Source: a virus
Virus record (IMG/VR): IMGVR_UViG_3300030329_005480
Coordinates: 1-31,819 of that record
Length of the DNA stretch: 31,819 bases
Reading direction: 5' to 3' (one strand)
Of the stretch, positions 1-6,736 are shown one piece after another (positions within the stretch are counted from its first letter, which is position 1; each line of letters begins with the position of its first letter). Below the pieces are notes generated by a model that was not told where the DNA came from, did not search any database, and saw only the letters and a list, made by a program, of their open reading frames with translations. Position numbers and translations under genes: made by a program.

Positions 1-257
1 CTACGATACGGTTGAGGCCATCTGCGAACGATACGCCATGCGATCACCACATCTTGCCACTCGTACCAGATTCCTTTGTGGCCATTAGGCTTCTCACCAA
101 CGTATCGATATTCCCAGAAGATGATCTGCATGAAGACCGGCCGCCCTTGTTGGTCGAAGTATCGATTGAATTCAATCACATCCACTTCGGAATGCTGGAC
201 CAGCTGCTGGTCGTCTACCCCCAGAGTAGCCAGAACAAGAAGAGAGTAAGCCAGCAT
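1..257 (-). CDS. Exported or membrane-anchored hypothetical protein (partial, runs off the left edge)
   Basis: The ATG at 257-255 opens a frame that continues to the window edge, giving the first 85 residues. The N-terminus (MLAYSLLVLATLG) is a short hydrophobic stretch, either a signal peptide or a membrane anchor. The rest is rich in aromatic residues, with segments such as FNRYFDQQGRPVF and FWEYRYVG. No family is recognised. It is the last visible member of the leftward lysis/accessory block and overlaps the preceding micro-gene by 43 bp in another frame. The C-terminus lies outside the window. Confidence 0.6.
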   Translation of the reverse strand, partial: MLAYSLLVLATLGVDDQQLVQHSEVDVIEFNRYFDQQGRPVFMQIIFWEYRYVGEKPNGHKGIWYEWQDVVIAWRIVRRWPQPYR

Positions 258-370
258 GTTATTTGCCCCACTAGGAATCCGATGCCCCCACCAACAACAA
301 GACCTCGCAAGTAATCATCCACCCAGCGGAACCGATCACGCGTCGTCCTTCTTCTTTCCGAAGTGTTCAA
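215..370 (-). CDS. Micro membrane protein, probable TTG start
   Basis: A 51-aa frame starting at TTG 370-368 and ending at TAG 217-215. It starts inside the 3' end of the 56-aa gene before it and runs into the start of the gene after it, as chained phage genes often do. The N-terminal third is basic (SERRRTTRDRFR) and the rest is one Gly- and Trp-rich hydrophobic segment (GLVVGGGIGFLVG, then LTLFLFWLLWG), so an inner-membrane protein is likely. The start is uncertain: a GTG inside the frame would give 35 aa. Function is unknown. It could be holin-like, or a non-coding overlap. Confidence 0.4.
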   Translation of the reverse strand: MNTSERRRTTRDRFRWVDDYLRGLVVGGGIGFLVGQITCWLTLFLFWLLWG

Positions 371-506
371 GGATCCACTCTTTCAACTTGTGGAAGATCG
401 TCACCGCGTTGTAGTAAAACGGCGCATGGGTGCCGATGATCACCACCAGAACAATAATGATTAGATGATTGGTCGACCAACGTCGTTCGTCGAAGCTGAA
501 CTTCAT
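336..506 (-). CDS. Small single-span membrane protein (56 aa)
   Basis: The ATG at 506-504 overlaps the TGA of the preceding gene as ATGA, which fixes the start better than the longer frame beginning at 572. After a short charged head (MKFSFDERRW) comes one membrane span (LIIIVLVVIIGTHAPF), then an amphipathic, Lys-rich tail ending GKKKDDA. Basic tails of this kind are common in phage holins and membrane-anchored lysis accessories, and the location next to a peptidase gene agrees with that. No family match can be claimed. Confidence 0.55.
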   Translation of the reverse strand: MKFSFDERRWSTNHLIIIVLVVIIGTHAPFYYNAVTIFHKLKEWILEHFGKKKDDA

Positions 507-727
507 TTGGCACCTATGGGGCTGTCGACGATCACGCTGCTGTCTTGAGCCAGCTGAGAACTTCGACGGCATGCTGCCTGGGCATTCAACGCCCCGGCCA
601 GGTCGTCCAGGAAATCAATGTCGGGAGAGTCCATCACTTGCTCGTCGTTGTGAAACAACACGGCATGCTTCGCGTTGCCGCGTACCGTGTACTCTGGCGC
701 CTTCAGTCGAGTGTTGCTGCCGAACAT
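503..727 (-). CDS. Hypothetical acidic protein (74 aa)
   Basis: I chose ATG 727 because it lies 1 nt after the TGA of the 37-aa gene and has a G-rich GGGGG tract 6 nt upstream. The frame open to 772 would start inside the previous gene. The protein has no membrane span. It contains an acidic middle (DSPDIDFLDDLAG) followed by an Ala/Gln-rich stretch. Its TGA overlaps the next ATG as ATGA, so the two are probably translationally coupled. Function unknown. Confidence 0.55.
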   Translation of the reverse strand: MFGSNTRLKAPEYTVRGNAKHAVLFHNDEQVMDSPDIDFLDDLAGALNAQAACRRSSQLAQDSSVIVDSPIGAK

Positions 728-728
728 G

Positions 729-842
729 TCATCCCCCAAAGAGTGCTGCTCCAAGGACTGCCAGCGTGACAATGGTCAGTACGATGGCGATAGAGACAAG
801 TTGTATCTTGTCTTCATCGCGGAGTGGTCCGGTTGGACTCAT
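729..842 (-). CDS. 37-aa single-span membrane microprotein
   Basis: ATG 842-840 overlaps the stop of the upstream lipoprotein gene (ATGA), and TGA is at 731-729. The N-terminus is polar (MSPTGPLRDEDK), followed by one long span (LVSIAIVLTIVTLAVLGAAL) and a Gly-Gly end. The coupling on both sides and the clean topology support a real gene despite its size. It could be a holin/antiholin-type peptide or an accessory to the lipoprotein. No homolog is recognised by eye. Confidence 0.55.
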   Translation of the reverse strand: MSPTGPLRDEDKIQLVSIAIVLTIVTLAVLGAALFGG

Positions 843-1300
843 CGTCTGCACCTAAAGATTCGGAATCGTCGAAAGAACCGACCAGCTCGTCGCAGTGGCC
901 CCGTCCGCACTTCGGCTTCACCTTCAGGGGCTGACGCCTCTTTGGGCGGCGCTGCAGGCGGATCCGGTTTCTTCGGTTCAACAGGTGGTGGCATCTTGCG
1001 AACAACTGGAATCTCTCGTATCGGAGGGAGCAAGCTGCTGCCGTCGTCATAGCAGTTGCTGCAGCTCACTCGATGCAGGCCGTCGCCAGAAAGGACGGTG
1101 CCGGATCCGTTGCACACGTTGCACTGAGATCGCGGAACCTTGTCTGGCTTTTTGTTATCTACGCCCGAACTAACGAAGTCTTGGAAGTCCTGGGCGATCC
1201 TCACCCGCACACGAGCGCGGAACTTTGGATCGACCTCCTTAGCTCGTGCTCCAGCACATCCGGCCACAGCACAGCAACACAACAAAAGAAACAATCGCAT
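839..1300 (-). CDS. Putative lipoprotein with a DnaJ-like Cys4 zinc motif
   Basis: 153 aa. The ATG at 1300 is preceded by AAGGGAG about 7 nt upstream. Residues 1-15 form a lipoprotein signal (hydrophobic core, then a lipobox ending VAGC with Cys15), so the mature protein should be acylated and membrane attached. Two CxxC pairs (C60/C63 and C80/C83), the first within CNVCNGSGTV, resemble half of a DnaJ-type zinc-binding repeat. A Pro-rich linker (about 94-120) and a very basic C-terminus (RRFRIFRCRR) follow. Position in the lysis block makes an outer-membrane spanin-like role conceivable, but the zinc motif is not typical of spanins. Confidence 0.65.
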   Translation of the reverse strand: MRLFLLLCCCAVAGCAGARAKEVDPKFRARVRVRIAQDFQDFVSSGVDNKKPDKVPRSQCNVCNGSGTVLSGDGLHRVSCSNCYDDGSSLLPPIREIPVVRKMPPPVEPKKPDPPAAPPKEASAPEGEAEVRTGPLRRAGRFFRRFRIFRCRR

Positions 1301-1302
1301 GA

Positions 1303-1443
1303 CTAACTCCCTTCTTTCTCGTCTTGTGGTGGTATCGGGCCCTCTGGTGCCACTCCCGTGTTCGTCTCAAAGCGAGCATGCTCGTTCCCCAACACGTCAC
1401 GAATCACCCAGTAGTCACCGTTGCGAAAGAATTGCTTATTCAC
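1303..1443 (-). CDS. 46-aa hypothetical protein, GTG start, TAG stop
   Basis: A short frame from GTG 1443-1441 to TAG 1305-1303 fills the gap between the peptidase and the lipoprotein. The product begins VNKQFFRNGDYWVIRD and ends in an acidic Pro-rich tail (PIPPQDEKEGS). The Shine-Dalgarno sequence of the lipoprotein gene lies inside its 3' end. No domain is recognised. It is supported only by fit in the gene chain and a sensible composition. Confidence 0.45.
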   Translation of the reverse strand: MNKQFFRNGDYWVIRDVLGNEHARFETNTGVAPEGPIPPQDEKEGS

Positions 1444-1453
1444 AGATCGACTC

Positions 1454-2446
1454 TCAGAGTGCGTTTGCGAAATCCCAAAGCCGATCCCACTTGAACCGAT
1501 CCGGACGCCATCCGTCTACGTCGCCGATCGCCCAGGTATCTTCCTCGCGGCAGATGCGATCGATGTCGTCTGCCGGTATCCACCAAGTGAAGCCCAGGAT
1601 GTTTCTAGGCGTCGGTCCTGGGAGGTTGTCGGTGTACTTGTCACCGCTGGGACCGCTCGCCACCTCAGGTCCCCAGCTCTGGGCACAGAGGCAGCCAGGA
1701 CGGCTTCCAAAGCGGACAGCGATCAGAACCATCTGGTGCGGCCAGCGTTGATTCCAGCGGCACTCACCGTAGTTGTTGCGCCGCATCGAGCAGCCGTAGT
1801 TGCTGGCGATCGTGACCGGGCACTTGGAGACAGCGATCGACCTCGCACAGTCGTCGAATCCGCGGCAAAGGCTGGTTGTCTTGACGGGGTGGTCGCGAGC
1901 AATGGTGTCCAGCTTGCCGCCATCGTTCTTCCCGCCACAGCCATATGCACCCCAGTTCTTTGCCTTGCGACTGGAGTACTCACCGAGGTTGTGATCTGGG
2001 TTGCCAGTCTTATCGCTGTAGTTCATGCGGTAAAGGATTCCCCAGTCACGCATGAACTTTGCCTGGGCACCACCGTAGCTGCCGTCAGACCAACCACCAA
2101 AGCTGATGCCCTCGGCTTCAACTCGGCCGCCGCCATACAGCGGCTCGGTCGCCGCCTCCATGAACCGGCCTTTGGCTCGTCGCTTGTAGCAGATCTTGGC
2201 AGTCAGGATGGTGGCTGCAAGCTCAGCTCCCCAACTAACGCAGTCGCCGATACCTTGGGCTCCACGTCGGTAGTTTGGATTGCACCAGAGAAGCGGAAGC
2301 CAGAGGTGCGTGTCCTTAAGGTTCTCATTGCGAATCTTGTGGTTCGCCAAGCTGAAGATGGGATGCTTGTTGGCCGGATCGTTGACACACGCCTCAACGC
2401 CTTGCCGGTTTTCCTTCCACCCCATCAGCTGTGTAAAGTCTGGCAT
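1454..2446 (-). CDS. Papain-fold (C1-like) cysteine peptidase, candidate endolysin
   Basis: 330 aa; the ATG overlaps the upstream TAA as TAATG. Three papain-type blocks appear in order. QGIGDCVSWG holds the oxyanion Gln64 and nucleophile Cys69. HQMVLIAV holds the probable catalytic His237. QSWGPEVASG (256-265) matches the papain NSWG..WG block, with Gln in place of the usual Asn. There is no signal peptide. The protein has many extra cysteines, so disulfides or metal binding are possible. In papain peptidases these residues hydrolyse peptide bonds. Its place after a holin-like gene suggests cleavage of host wall peptides, but processing of virion proteins is equally open. The call of the fold is fairly firm; the lysis role is inference. 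Confidence 0.7.
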   Translation of the reverse strand: MPDFTQLMGWKENRQGVEACVNDPANKHPIFSLANHKIRNENLKDTHLWLPLLWCNPNYRRGAQGIGDCVSWGAELAATILTAKICYKRRAKGRFMEAATEPLYGGGRVEAEGISFGGWSDGSYGGAQAKFMRDWGILYRMNYSDKTGNPDHNLGEYSSRKAKNWGAYGCGGKNDGGKLDTIARDHPVKTTSLCRGFDDCARSIAVSKCPVTIASNYGCSMRRNNYGECRWNQRWPHQMVLIAVRFGSRPGCLCAQSWGPEVASGPSGDKYTDNLPGPTPRNILGFTWWIPADDIDRICREEDTWAIGDVDGWRPDRFKWDRLWDFANAL

Positions 2447-2895
2447 TACTCACTTCTCAGTCGCTTGACGAAATCACGTATTACCCCGATCGCTCGACCC
2501 CTCGTTACACTGTCGAGCTTCCTTGACTTGGCATCGTTGTTGAGCGCCTCCAGTTCCGCACCGAGTGCGTTGATCTTGGACTTCTCTTCGGCAGTGAATG
2601 CTCGCTTGAGGAACACTCTCGCGGCCATCTGGGCAACGTACTTACCAAGGTCCGCCAGGAACTCGAATCGGCGTTCCTTGGTATCGGGCGCTCCATCCAC
2701 CTCCAGCTGGCCGGCCAGCTCTTCCAGCAGAACAGCCAGCAAGTCGTCCGTCGGGATCTCTGGCTTCTTCTTCTCGTCGCTCTTATCGCCGCCACCCATG
2801 AACATGAACAGCAAAAGAGCACCGATGATCAGAATCCACCCGTTGCCCTGTGGCGGGTTAGCTTGTTGGTGTGTTGTGGTCATCACTGTTGCCAT
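2446..2895 (-). CDS. Membrane-anchored helical protein of the lysis block
   Basis: 149 aa. The ATG at 2895 has a textbook GGAGG five nt upstream, so it is preferred over the inner ATG at 2883, even though it overlaps the previous gene by 38 bp. Residues 18-35 form one membrane span (GWILIIGALLLFMFMGGG), followed by a charged, mainly helical cytoplasmic or periplasmic domain with heptad-like Leu/Ala spacing around residues 50-130. This one-span-plus-coil layout resembles inner-membrane spanins, but the family is not recognised. Confidence 0.55.
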   Translation of the reverse strand: MATVMTTTHQQANPPQGNGWILIIGALLLFMFMGGGDKSDEKKKPEIPTDDLLAVLLEELAGQLEVDGAPDTKERRFEFLADLGKYVAQMAARVFLKRAFTAEEKSKINALGAELEALNNDAKSRKLDSVTRGRAIGVIRDFVKRLRSE

Positions 2896-3217
2896 CGTCG
2901 CCTCCGTGGGCTTTGTGGACTTCAGACATCAAGTCCAGGGTTTTCTTTGCCAAGGCCGGCTTGTTGTCCATCGCGAAGCTTGACGCGAGACGAGTGAGCA
3001 TCGCGCACTTCTGTTGGCATGTCTGCATGGGCTCGGCCACAGGGACAACTCGCCGTTGGCGGTTGAACAGCCCACCCAACATTTCCAACAGACTGTCGGC
3101 GATGCCACCGCCTGCGTTACCTCGCAAAAAGAAGACTGCAATCACGGCGATCACAATCGTGCCCATCGGGCTTCCGTCAAACACTTTTGTCAACAAGTCA
3201 CGAATTACGTCTGCCAT
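2858..3217 (-). CDS. Small membrane protein with a basic juxtamembrane segment
   Basis: 119 aa from ATG 3217, which overlaps the preceding TGA (TGATG) and has AAGGAA a few nt upstream; a GTG one codon earlier is possible. Residues 17-30 are a short span (GTIVIAVIAVFFLRG), followed by a second weakly hydrophobic stretch, an Arg-rich FNRQRRVV and a helical domain with CQQKC. The tail is His/Asp rich. It sits between a holin-like gene and another membrane protein. Function unknown; part of the same membrane-acting cassette. Confidence 0.5.
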   Translation of the reverse strand: MADVIRDLLTKVFDGSPMGTIVIAVIAVFFLRGNAGGGIADSLLEMLGGLFNRQRRVVPVAEPMQTCQQKCAMLTRLASSFAMDNKPALAKKTLDLMSEVHKAHGGDDGNSDDHNTPTS

Positions 3218-3459
3218 CACATCTTCCTTTGTGTGTCACCCCAAATGAGCGTGGCGATGACGCCCGCCACGTATTTGGCGTTCTCGTGGTCAATTTCGAT
3301 GTTCAGATCCTTGCCGAACAGAAGAATGACTGAGGTGGTTATGCCCAGCCAAAACCTTCGCGAGGACAACACGCCCACGAGCTTGCTTGGCGTGATGTCG
3401 GGCGGCTGGTTGATGAGACCAGGGTCCAATGGCTGCTGAGGCAGTGGCTGATTGTTCAT
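3217..3459 (-). CDS. Holin-like two-span membrane protein
   Basis: 80 aa; the ATG at 3459 is preceded by AAGGGA 5 nt upstream. After a Pro/Gln-rich head, SRRFWLGITTSVILLFG and AKYVAGVIATLIWG form two short hydrophobic segments separated by a charged turn (DLNIEIDHEN), with a basic C-terminus. The pattern of (K/R)FW at the start of span 1, an acidic turn and a Gly-rich span 2 resembles small two-span phage holins. In that role it would permeabilise the inner membrane to release or activate the muralytic enzyme. Identification is by topology and neighbourhood only. Confidence 0.5.
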   Translation of the reverse strand: MNNQPLPQQPLDPGLINQPPDITPSKLVGVLSSRRFWLGITTSVILLFGKDLNIEIDHENAKYVAGVIATLIWGDTQRKM

Positions 3460-3471
3460 AGCTTCCCTTCG

Positions 3472-3849
3472 TTATCGTTTGTGGTACTTGAGCCAACCCC
3501 ACGCACGAACGGCGCTGTAGATCCAACCGATCCGCCACCGAGGCACGTCGAGATCGATCATCGCCTGACGGAATATGGCATCTCCAACTGCCCGGTCGCA
3601 CTCGGCTTCCTTGGAGCACAGCCAGTCGTGGACAACCGCTGCGAACCGATGGTCGCCAGTTGGGCTGAACACAAGCCGGGCCCACCAGGGTATGGATGCA
3701 TAATCAGTCTCAAACCCAGCCGGAACGGTGACGTCGATGGAAAACGAGCTTCTGTGCGTGTACGTGAAGTCAGCGAGCAGCCGCACGACATGGCGACCTT
3801 TGATGGTTCGTCCGGTGTCTTCCGTTTTTAGTCGGCTGAAGAAACTCAT
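3472..3849 (-). CDS. DUF1353 family protein
   Basis: 125 aa from ATG 3849 (alternative ATG 3888 would add 13 residues). The hallmark block is VPAGFETDYASIPWW, followed by FAAVVHDWLC, which matches the conserved VPaGF.TD.AS.P and A..HDwL signatures of DUF1353. This family is common in phage genomes near tail or lysis genes and its role is unresolved. I prefer the inner start because the extra 39 nt lie inside an RNA/DNA structure (see the interleaved inverted repeat). It is the first gene after the strong terminator, so it needs its own promoter or readthrough. Confidence 0.75.
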   Translation of the reverse strand: MSFFSRLKTEDTGRTIKGRHVVRLLADFTYTHRSSFSIDVTVPAGFETDYASIPWWARLVFSPTGDHRFAAVVHDWLCSKEAECDRAVGDAIFRQAMIDLDVPRWRIGWIYSAVRAWGWLKYHKR

Positions 3850-3858
3850 AGGCGCATG

Positions 3859-3929
3859 CCCCACAACACAATGGAGCCAGCGCAGCATCCAGAAATCATG
3901 TGTTGTGAGGCGTGAGGTGGCTGCGCTGG
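3859..3929 (-). promoter_or_regulatory. Interleaved inverted repeats (pseudoknot-type leader)
   Basis: On the minus strand CCAGCGCAGC (3929-3920) pairs perfectly with GCTGCGCTGG (3886-3877), and CCTCACAACACA (3910-3899) pairs with TGTGTTGTGGGG (3870-3859), 11 of 12 positions. The order is A-B-A'-B', so the two stems can coexist only as an H-type pseudoknot, or else form as alternatives. The loops are 9, 12 and 6 nt. It lies between the terminator and the DUF1353 start, so it would sit in that gene's mRNA leader. Confidence 0.6.
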
Positions 3930-3942
3930 GCTTCGGTCAAAT

Positions 3943-3971
3943 AAAAAAGGGACCGGCATTCCGCCGGTCCC
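3943..3971 (-). terminator. Strong intrinsic terminator of the tail operon
   Basis: Perfect 9-bp GC-rich stem (3971-3963 with 3957-3949) around a 5-nt loop, followed on the minus strand by six T (3948-3943). This is a textbook Rho-independent terminator for leftward transcripts coming from the fibre genes. A second 7-bp hairpin (3970-3976 with 3987-3993) abuts it and shares 2 nt with its stem. Confidence 0.9.
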
Positions 3972-4135
3972 CAAATGACCAGTGAGATTTGGGCTCAGGT
4001 TGGCTAGCTACTTCCAACCGTTTGGCCGCAGGTTACCGACGAATCGCCGGTCCCGTTGTCGTCAACGAAGGGAGTTGACTGGTTCGTTCAAAGTACCACC
4101 TTCGGAACAAAGCCTTCTGAAACTCCCTTCGCTTA
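3943..4135 (-). ncRNA. Structured non-coding region, candidate phage RNA or 3' UTR
   Basis: The 250-nt gap between the zinc-ribbon gene (ends 4142) and the terminator holds no plausible gene but several perfect inverted repeats. These are an 11-bp arm pair (4066-4076 with 4121-4131, 44-nt loop), a 6-bp hairpin (3998-4003 with 4014-4019), a 7-bp hairpin (3970-3976 with 3987-3993) and the terminator. Together they would form a roughly 190-nt structured 3' RNA. No known RNA family is recognised. It may be a processed small RNA or a stabilising 3' UTR. Confidence 0.4.
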
Positions 4136-4141
4136 TCAGTA

Positions 4142-4498
4142 TTACCCGCTTTCGGAAGTTTCCTCAATATCGCGTACTTTCTGGTGCTCCCCTTTGGTAA
4201 CGCACTCCACGCAGTTTCGGTGGGCTCGATGACGGAACGCCGGCACCTTCCTTACCGTCGTTTGGCAGTCGTGATGGCTGCAATGAAACACCTCCACTGG
4301 CTTCGTTGCGCCACACCCGCAGTCCTGCGGTGCGATCGTGCGAATAACCTCGTCACCTCGAGCTGGACAATACGTTCCGTAGTCTAAGATCGTGCCGTCG
4401 CGATGACCGATCACTGCCCGACACGAGCAGTGCAGCGGAAAGACAATGTCAGCAGGATACTTTTGTTCGCAGAGAGGACAGAACCAAACGTCAGGCAC
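4142..4498 (-). CDS. Cys-rich multi-zinc-ribbon protein
   Basis: 118 aa with a GTG start (4498-4496) overlapping the TAG of the fibre gene by one nt, with GAGG about 8 nt upstream. It has many Cys/His: CPLC at residues 7-10, HCSC, a CGCG cluster, and HCSHHDC, consistent with two or more zinc-ribbon folds. The C-terminus is charged (KGEHQKVRDIEETSESG). It is the last gene before the strong terminator and follows the fibre gene immediately, so it may be a fibre partner or a late regulator. No specific family recognised. Confidence 0.6.
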   Translation of the reverse strand: MPDVWFCPLCEQKYPADIVFPLHCSCRAVIGHRDGTILDYGTYCPARGDEVIRTIAPQDCGCGATKPVEVFHCSHHDCQTTVRKVPAFRHRAHRNCVECVTKGEHQKVRDIEETSESG

Positions 4499-6192
4499 TA
4501 GATGTCCCTCGCTCGAACGTATGTGAAGAGTGTGTCACAGGTAGTCGCGTTGCCTTCAGGCTGAGGGAAGATCACGTCCATGTCCTCGCACTCAACCTTC
4601 CCCACGAATGTTTTAATCCAGGTCTCATACTCAGGCTGGCTCGCGATGTAGGCAACTGCCTTCAGCACGGTCATTGTCGTCACGTCATCATCTTCGTCGT
4701 ACGACATTGTCAGACGGACGATTCCTGTTGAATCCGGATCACTGAAGTCACACGGGACGGTTCCAGCTGAGTGCTCGTGTTCCCACACGCAATCCGGAGC
4801 GAATCCACCAACGTGCAATAGCGAATAGGATCCGTTGTTGTTTGTGCAGCAGGAATTCGGTGAACTACTGAACCCAATGAAGTCGAGAACGAGTGAGGCG
4901 GGGACAGCATCTTCGCAGGCCTTGCAGTCATCGCCATCTCCGCACTTGGCACACCCAGCCAGGTCGCGGTCGCGGTGGGTCCGAGATCCCTTCCAGTCAT
5001 CGACCGTAACTGCACCAACGGTCGTGCTTCCTTGACCGCACCCGAACCCTGCCTTCGTCCCCTCTCCGAGGTTAAGGATCGGTGTCGTAAGAGTCACCGT
5101 GTTCAGGCTCGCGTTCCCTGGAGCATTGTCTGGTGCATCTAACACCGTCGTTCCGGTCTGTGCGTACGTTGCGGTGACCGTCGCTCCAGTCGGCTCTACG
5201 CAAAGCGTGATCCGATATCCTGCTCCCGGTTGGCCCGACATCGTCTTTTGGGTCGTTTGTGCAACCTTCCCGCCAGCGGTCATCTTGAACATCTGGAGGG
5301 TCGCGTGGCCATAGAAGTACTCGACTTCAACAAACCAGTAGTCTGTGTCGTTGCGATAACCGGCGATCAACCGGACCTGTACTCCGACCTCGGTGCCGCG
5401 CAACATACCTTCGATGATCTGGCCATCGAGACGAATGTGCCGATCGAAGATGTCACTGAGGATGATGCAGTCGTTGCCGGTCATTGCGGCTTTGTTTTCG
5501 TCGATCTCCGCGCTGCCAGCTTGGTTCGTCCATTCGCACCCAAGATCGCTGGCATCGTCTCGATCGAAGTCGTCCGCGTGCATCTCGCAGCTCAGAGCGC
5601 ACGAGATGCACCCAGCTGCAATCTTGTGAAACAGGAAGTTGTCGACTTTGTTGCTTGAGGCATTTCGGAATCCAGCTTTGGTTCCTGTGCCCATCGTCTG
5701 CGACGCGTCTTCCTGGCGGACCATCCATGGCTCACCCTCTTCACCGAGAATCATGCCCGTAAGATGCACGCCATCGTGGCAGCCGCGGATCGTGTAGACC
5801 TCTTGCTTGACGAAGTCTTGCAGCTCCCAGCCAGTGCCCAACTCCGTAAGCGTGCCGCCCTCCTTTTCGTAGAGTGCAAACGTCGCACAGTCACCCGAAC
5901 CTGGAGTCAGTCGCACCTCGTGATAGTTGTCTTCGTCCGTGTAGTTGAGGATGACGCTACCGAATCCTCCACTGTCACTGTCGATGTAAATGTCGCCCTG
6001 GACCGCGTGGGCATCTCCCGAATGGGTGTTGTTGTGAACGATGGTCCCTGCTGTCGTGCAGTTCAGAGTTCCACCACTGATCGAATGCGCGCCGCTCGGC
6101 TGGGAGTAACTACCGATCGAGTCGCTTGAGTATTCGTCCTGAGCAACAACACAGGTCACTCCGGCGCAGCACTTGTTCCGACGCCGACTCAT
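4498..6192 (-). CDS. Tail fibre/lectin-like protein with two ConA-like repeats
   Basis: 564 aa; ATG 6192 has GAGGAA 5 nt upstream. Two tandem domains of about 190 residues each begin with a D-x-F/Y-x-x-D motif (residue 19, DEYSSDSIGSYS; residue 207, DDFDRDDASDLG) and each closes with GTKAGF. This layout is typical of jelly-roll (concanavalin A-like) modules found in receptor-binding or surface proteins. A Cys-rich hinge (CAKCGDGDDCKAC) links them to a C-terminal domain of about 130 residues. It lies downstream of hub genes, as expected for a host-contact protein. It ends in TAG, directly followed by the GTG of the next gene. Confidence 0.6.
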   Translation of the reverse strand: MSRRRNKCCAGVTCVVAQDEYSSDSIGSYSQPSGAHSISGGTLNCTTAGTIVHNNTHSGDAHAVQGDIYIDSDSGGFGSVILNYTDEDNYHEVRLTPGSGDCATFALYEKEGGTLTELGTGWELQDFVKQEVYTIRGCHDGVHLTGMILGEEGEPWMVRQEDASQTMGTGTKAGFRNASSNKVDNFLFHKIAAGCISCALSCEMHADDFDRDDASDLGCEWTNQAGSAEIDENKAAMTGNDCIILSDIFDRHIRLDGQIIEGMLRGTEVGVQVRLIAGYRNDTDYWFVEVEYFYGHATLQMFKMTAGGKVAQTTQKTMSGQPGAGYRITLCVEPTGATVTATYAQTGTTVLDAPDNAPGNASLNTVTLTTPILNLGEGTKAGFGCGQGSTTVGAVTVDDWKGSRTHRDRDLAGCAKCGDGDDCKACEDAVPASLVLDFIGFSSSPNSCCTNNNGSYSLLHVGGFAPDCVWEHEHSAGTVPCDFSDPDSTGIVRLTMSYDEDDDVTTMTVLKAVAYIASQPEYETWIKTFVGKVECEDMDVIFPQPEGNATTCDTLFTYVRARDI

Positions 6193-6202
6193 TCATTTCC
6201 TC

Positions 6203-6736
6203 TTAGCAGTGGAAGTCCGTGAAGTGCCATTCGTCTTCGTCGCGGAAGTACTCAAAGATCACTTCAACGCCAGCATTCAGGGTGTAGTTGTTGTCAATCC
6301 ATGAGTGCTGGACAGTGATGTACACATTCGGATTGGTCGCAGCACCTTGCACCCACACCAACACTTCGCCAGATCCACCAGGGCTGATCGTGACGCCCGT
6401 CTTGATCTTTCCTTTGCGTCGCAGCCCTTGCGATCCGACAACCTCATACCGGTGACGAGCCTGGGAGAAACGCACTTCCACTTGCTCGGTCGGCAAGAGG
6501 AAGTTGAGGTGATGCGGATCGTAGATCGTGACTTGGTTGGTAGAGTCTGCTGTCCACACGTCATCGTTTGTCGGACTGGCCGTTTCCGTCCACGTCACCG
6601 TGTCTGCCAAGCAGCTCTCGCCAGGATCGAGCTTTGTGCTGGCCGCAACCTGCACGACCATCGTCTCGGGGTCACCAGCTGCGATGTGAGGAATGTCAGG
6701 CCGCAGCTGTTCTGTGCGTTCGAGTTCGTATTCCAT
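6203..6736 (-). CDS. Tail/baseplate-associated hypothetical protein
   Basis: 177 aa from ATG 6736, in a TGATG overlap with the upstream hub gene and with AGGGAG just upstream; GTG 6739 is an alternative. The sequence is beta-rich, with TVTWTETASPTNDDVW and a Gly-rich SPGGSGEVLVWVQG, and no membrane span. It sits between the hub-like protein and the fibre, a place usually held by baseplate or fibre-attachment proteins. No family recognised. Confidence 0.5.
   Translation of the reverse strand: MEYELERTEQLRPDIPHIAAGDPETMVVQVAASTKLDPGESCLADTVTWTETASPTNDDVWTADSTNQVTIYDPHHLNFLLPTEQVEVRFSQARHRYEVVGSQGLRRKGKIKTGVTISPGGSGEVLVWVQGAATNPNVYITVQHSWIDNNYTLNAGVEVIFEYFRDEDEWHFTDFHC

Noticed and set aside
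814-1050. 78-residue frame inside the lipoprotein gene
   Set aside because: It is an alternate-frame shadow of the lipoprotein coding sequence with no start signals.
1421-2983. 520-residue open frame on the plus strand
   Set aside because: It runs antisense to the peptidase and membrane genes, which have catalytic motifs, ribosome sites and coupled starts; the plus frame shows none of these.
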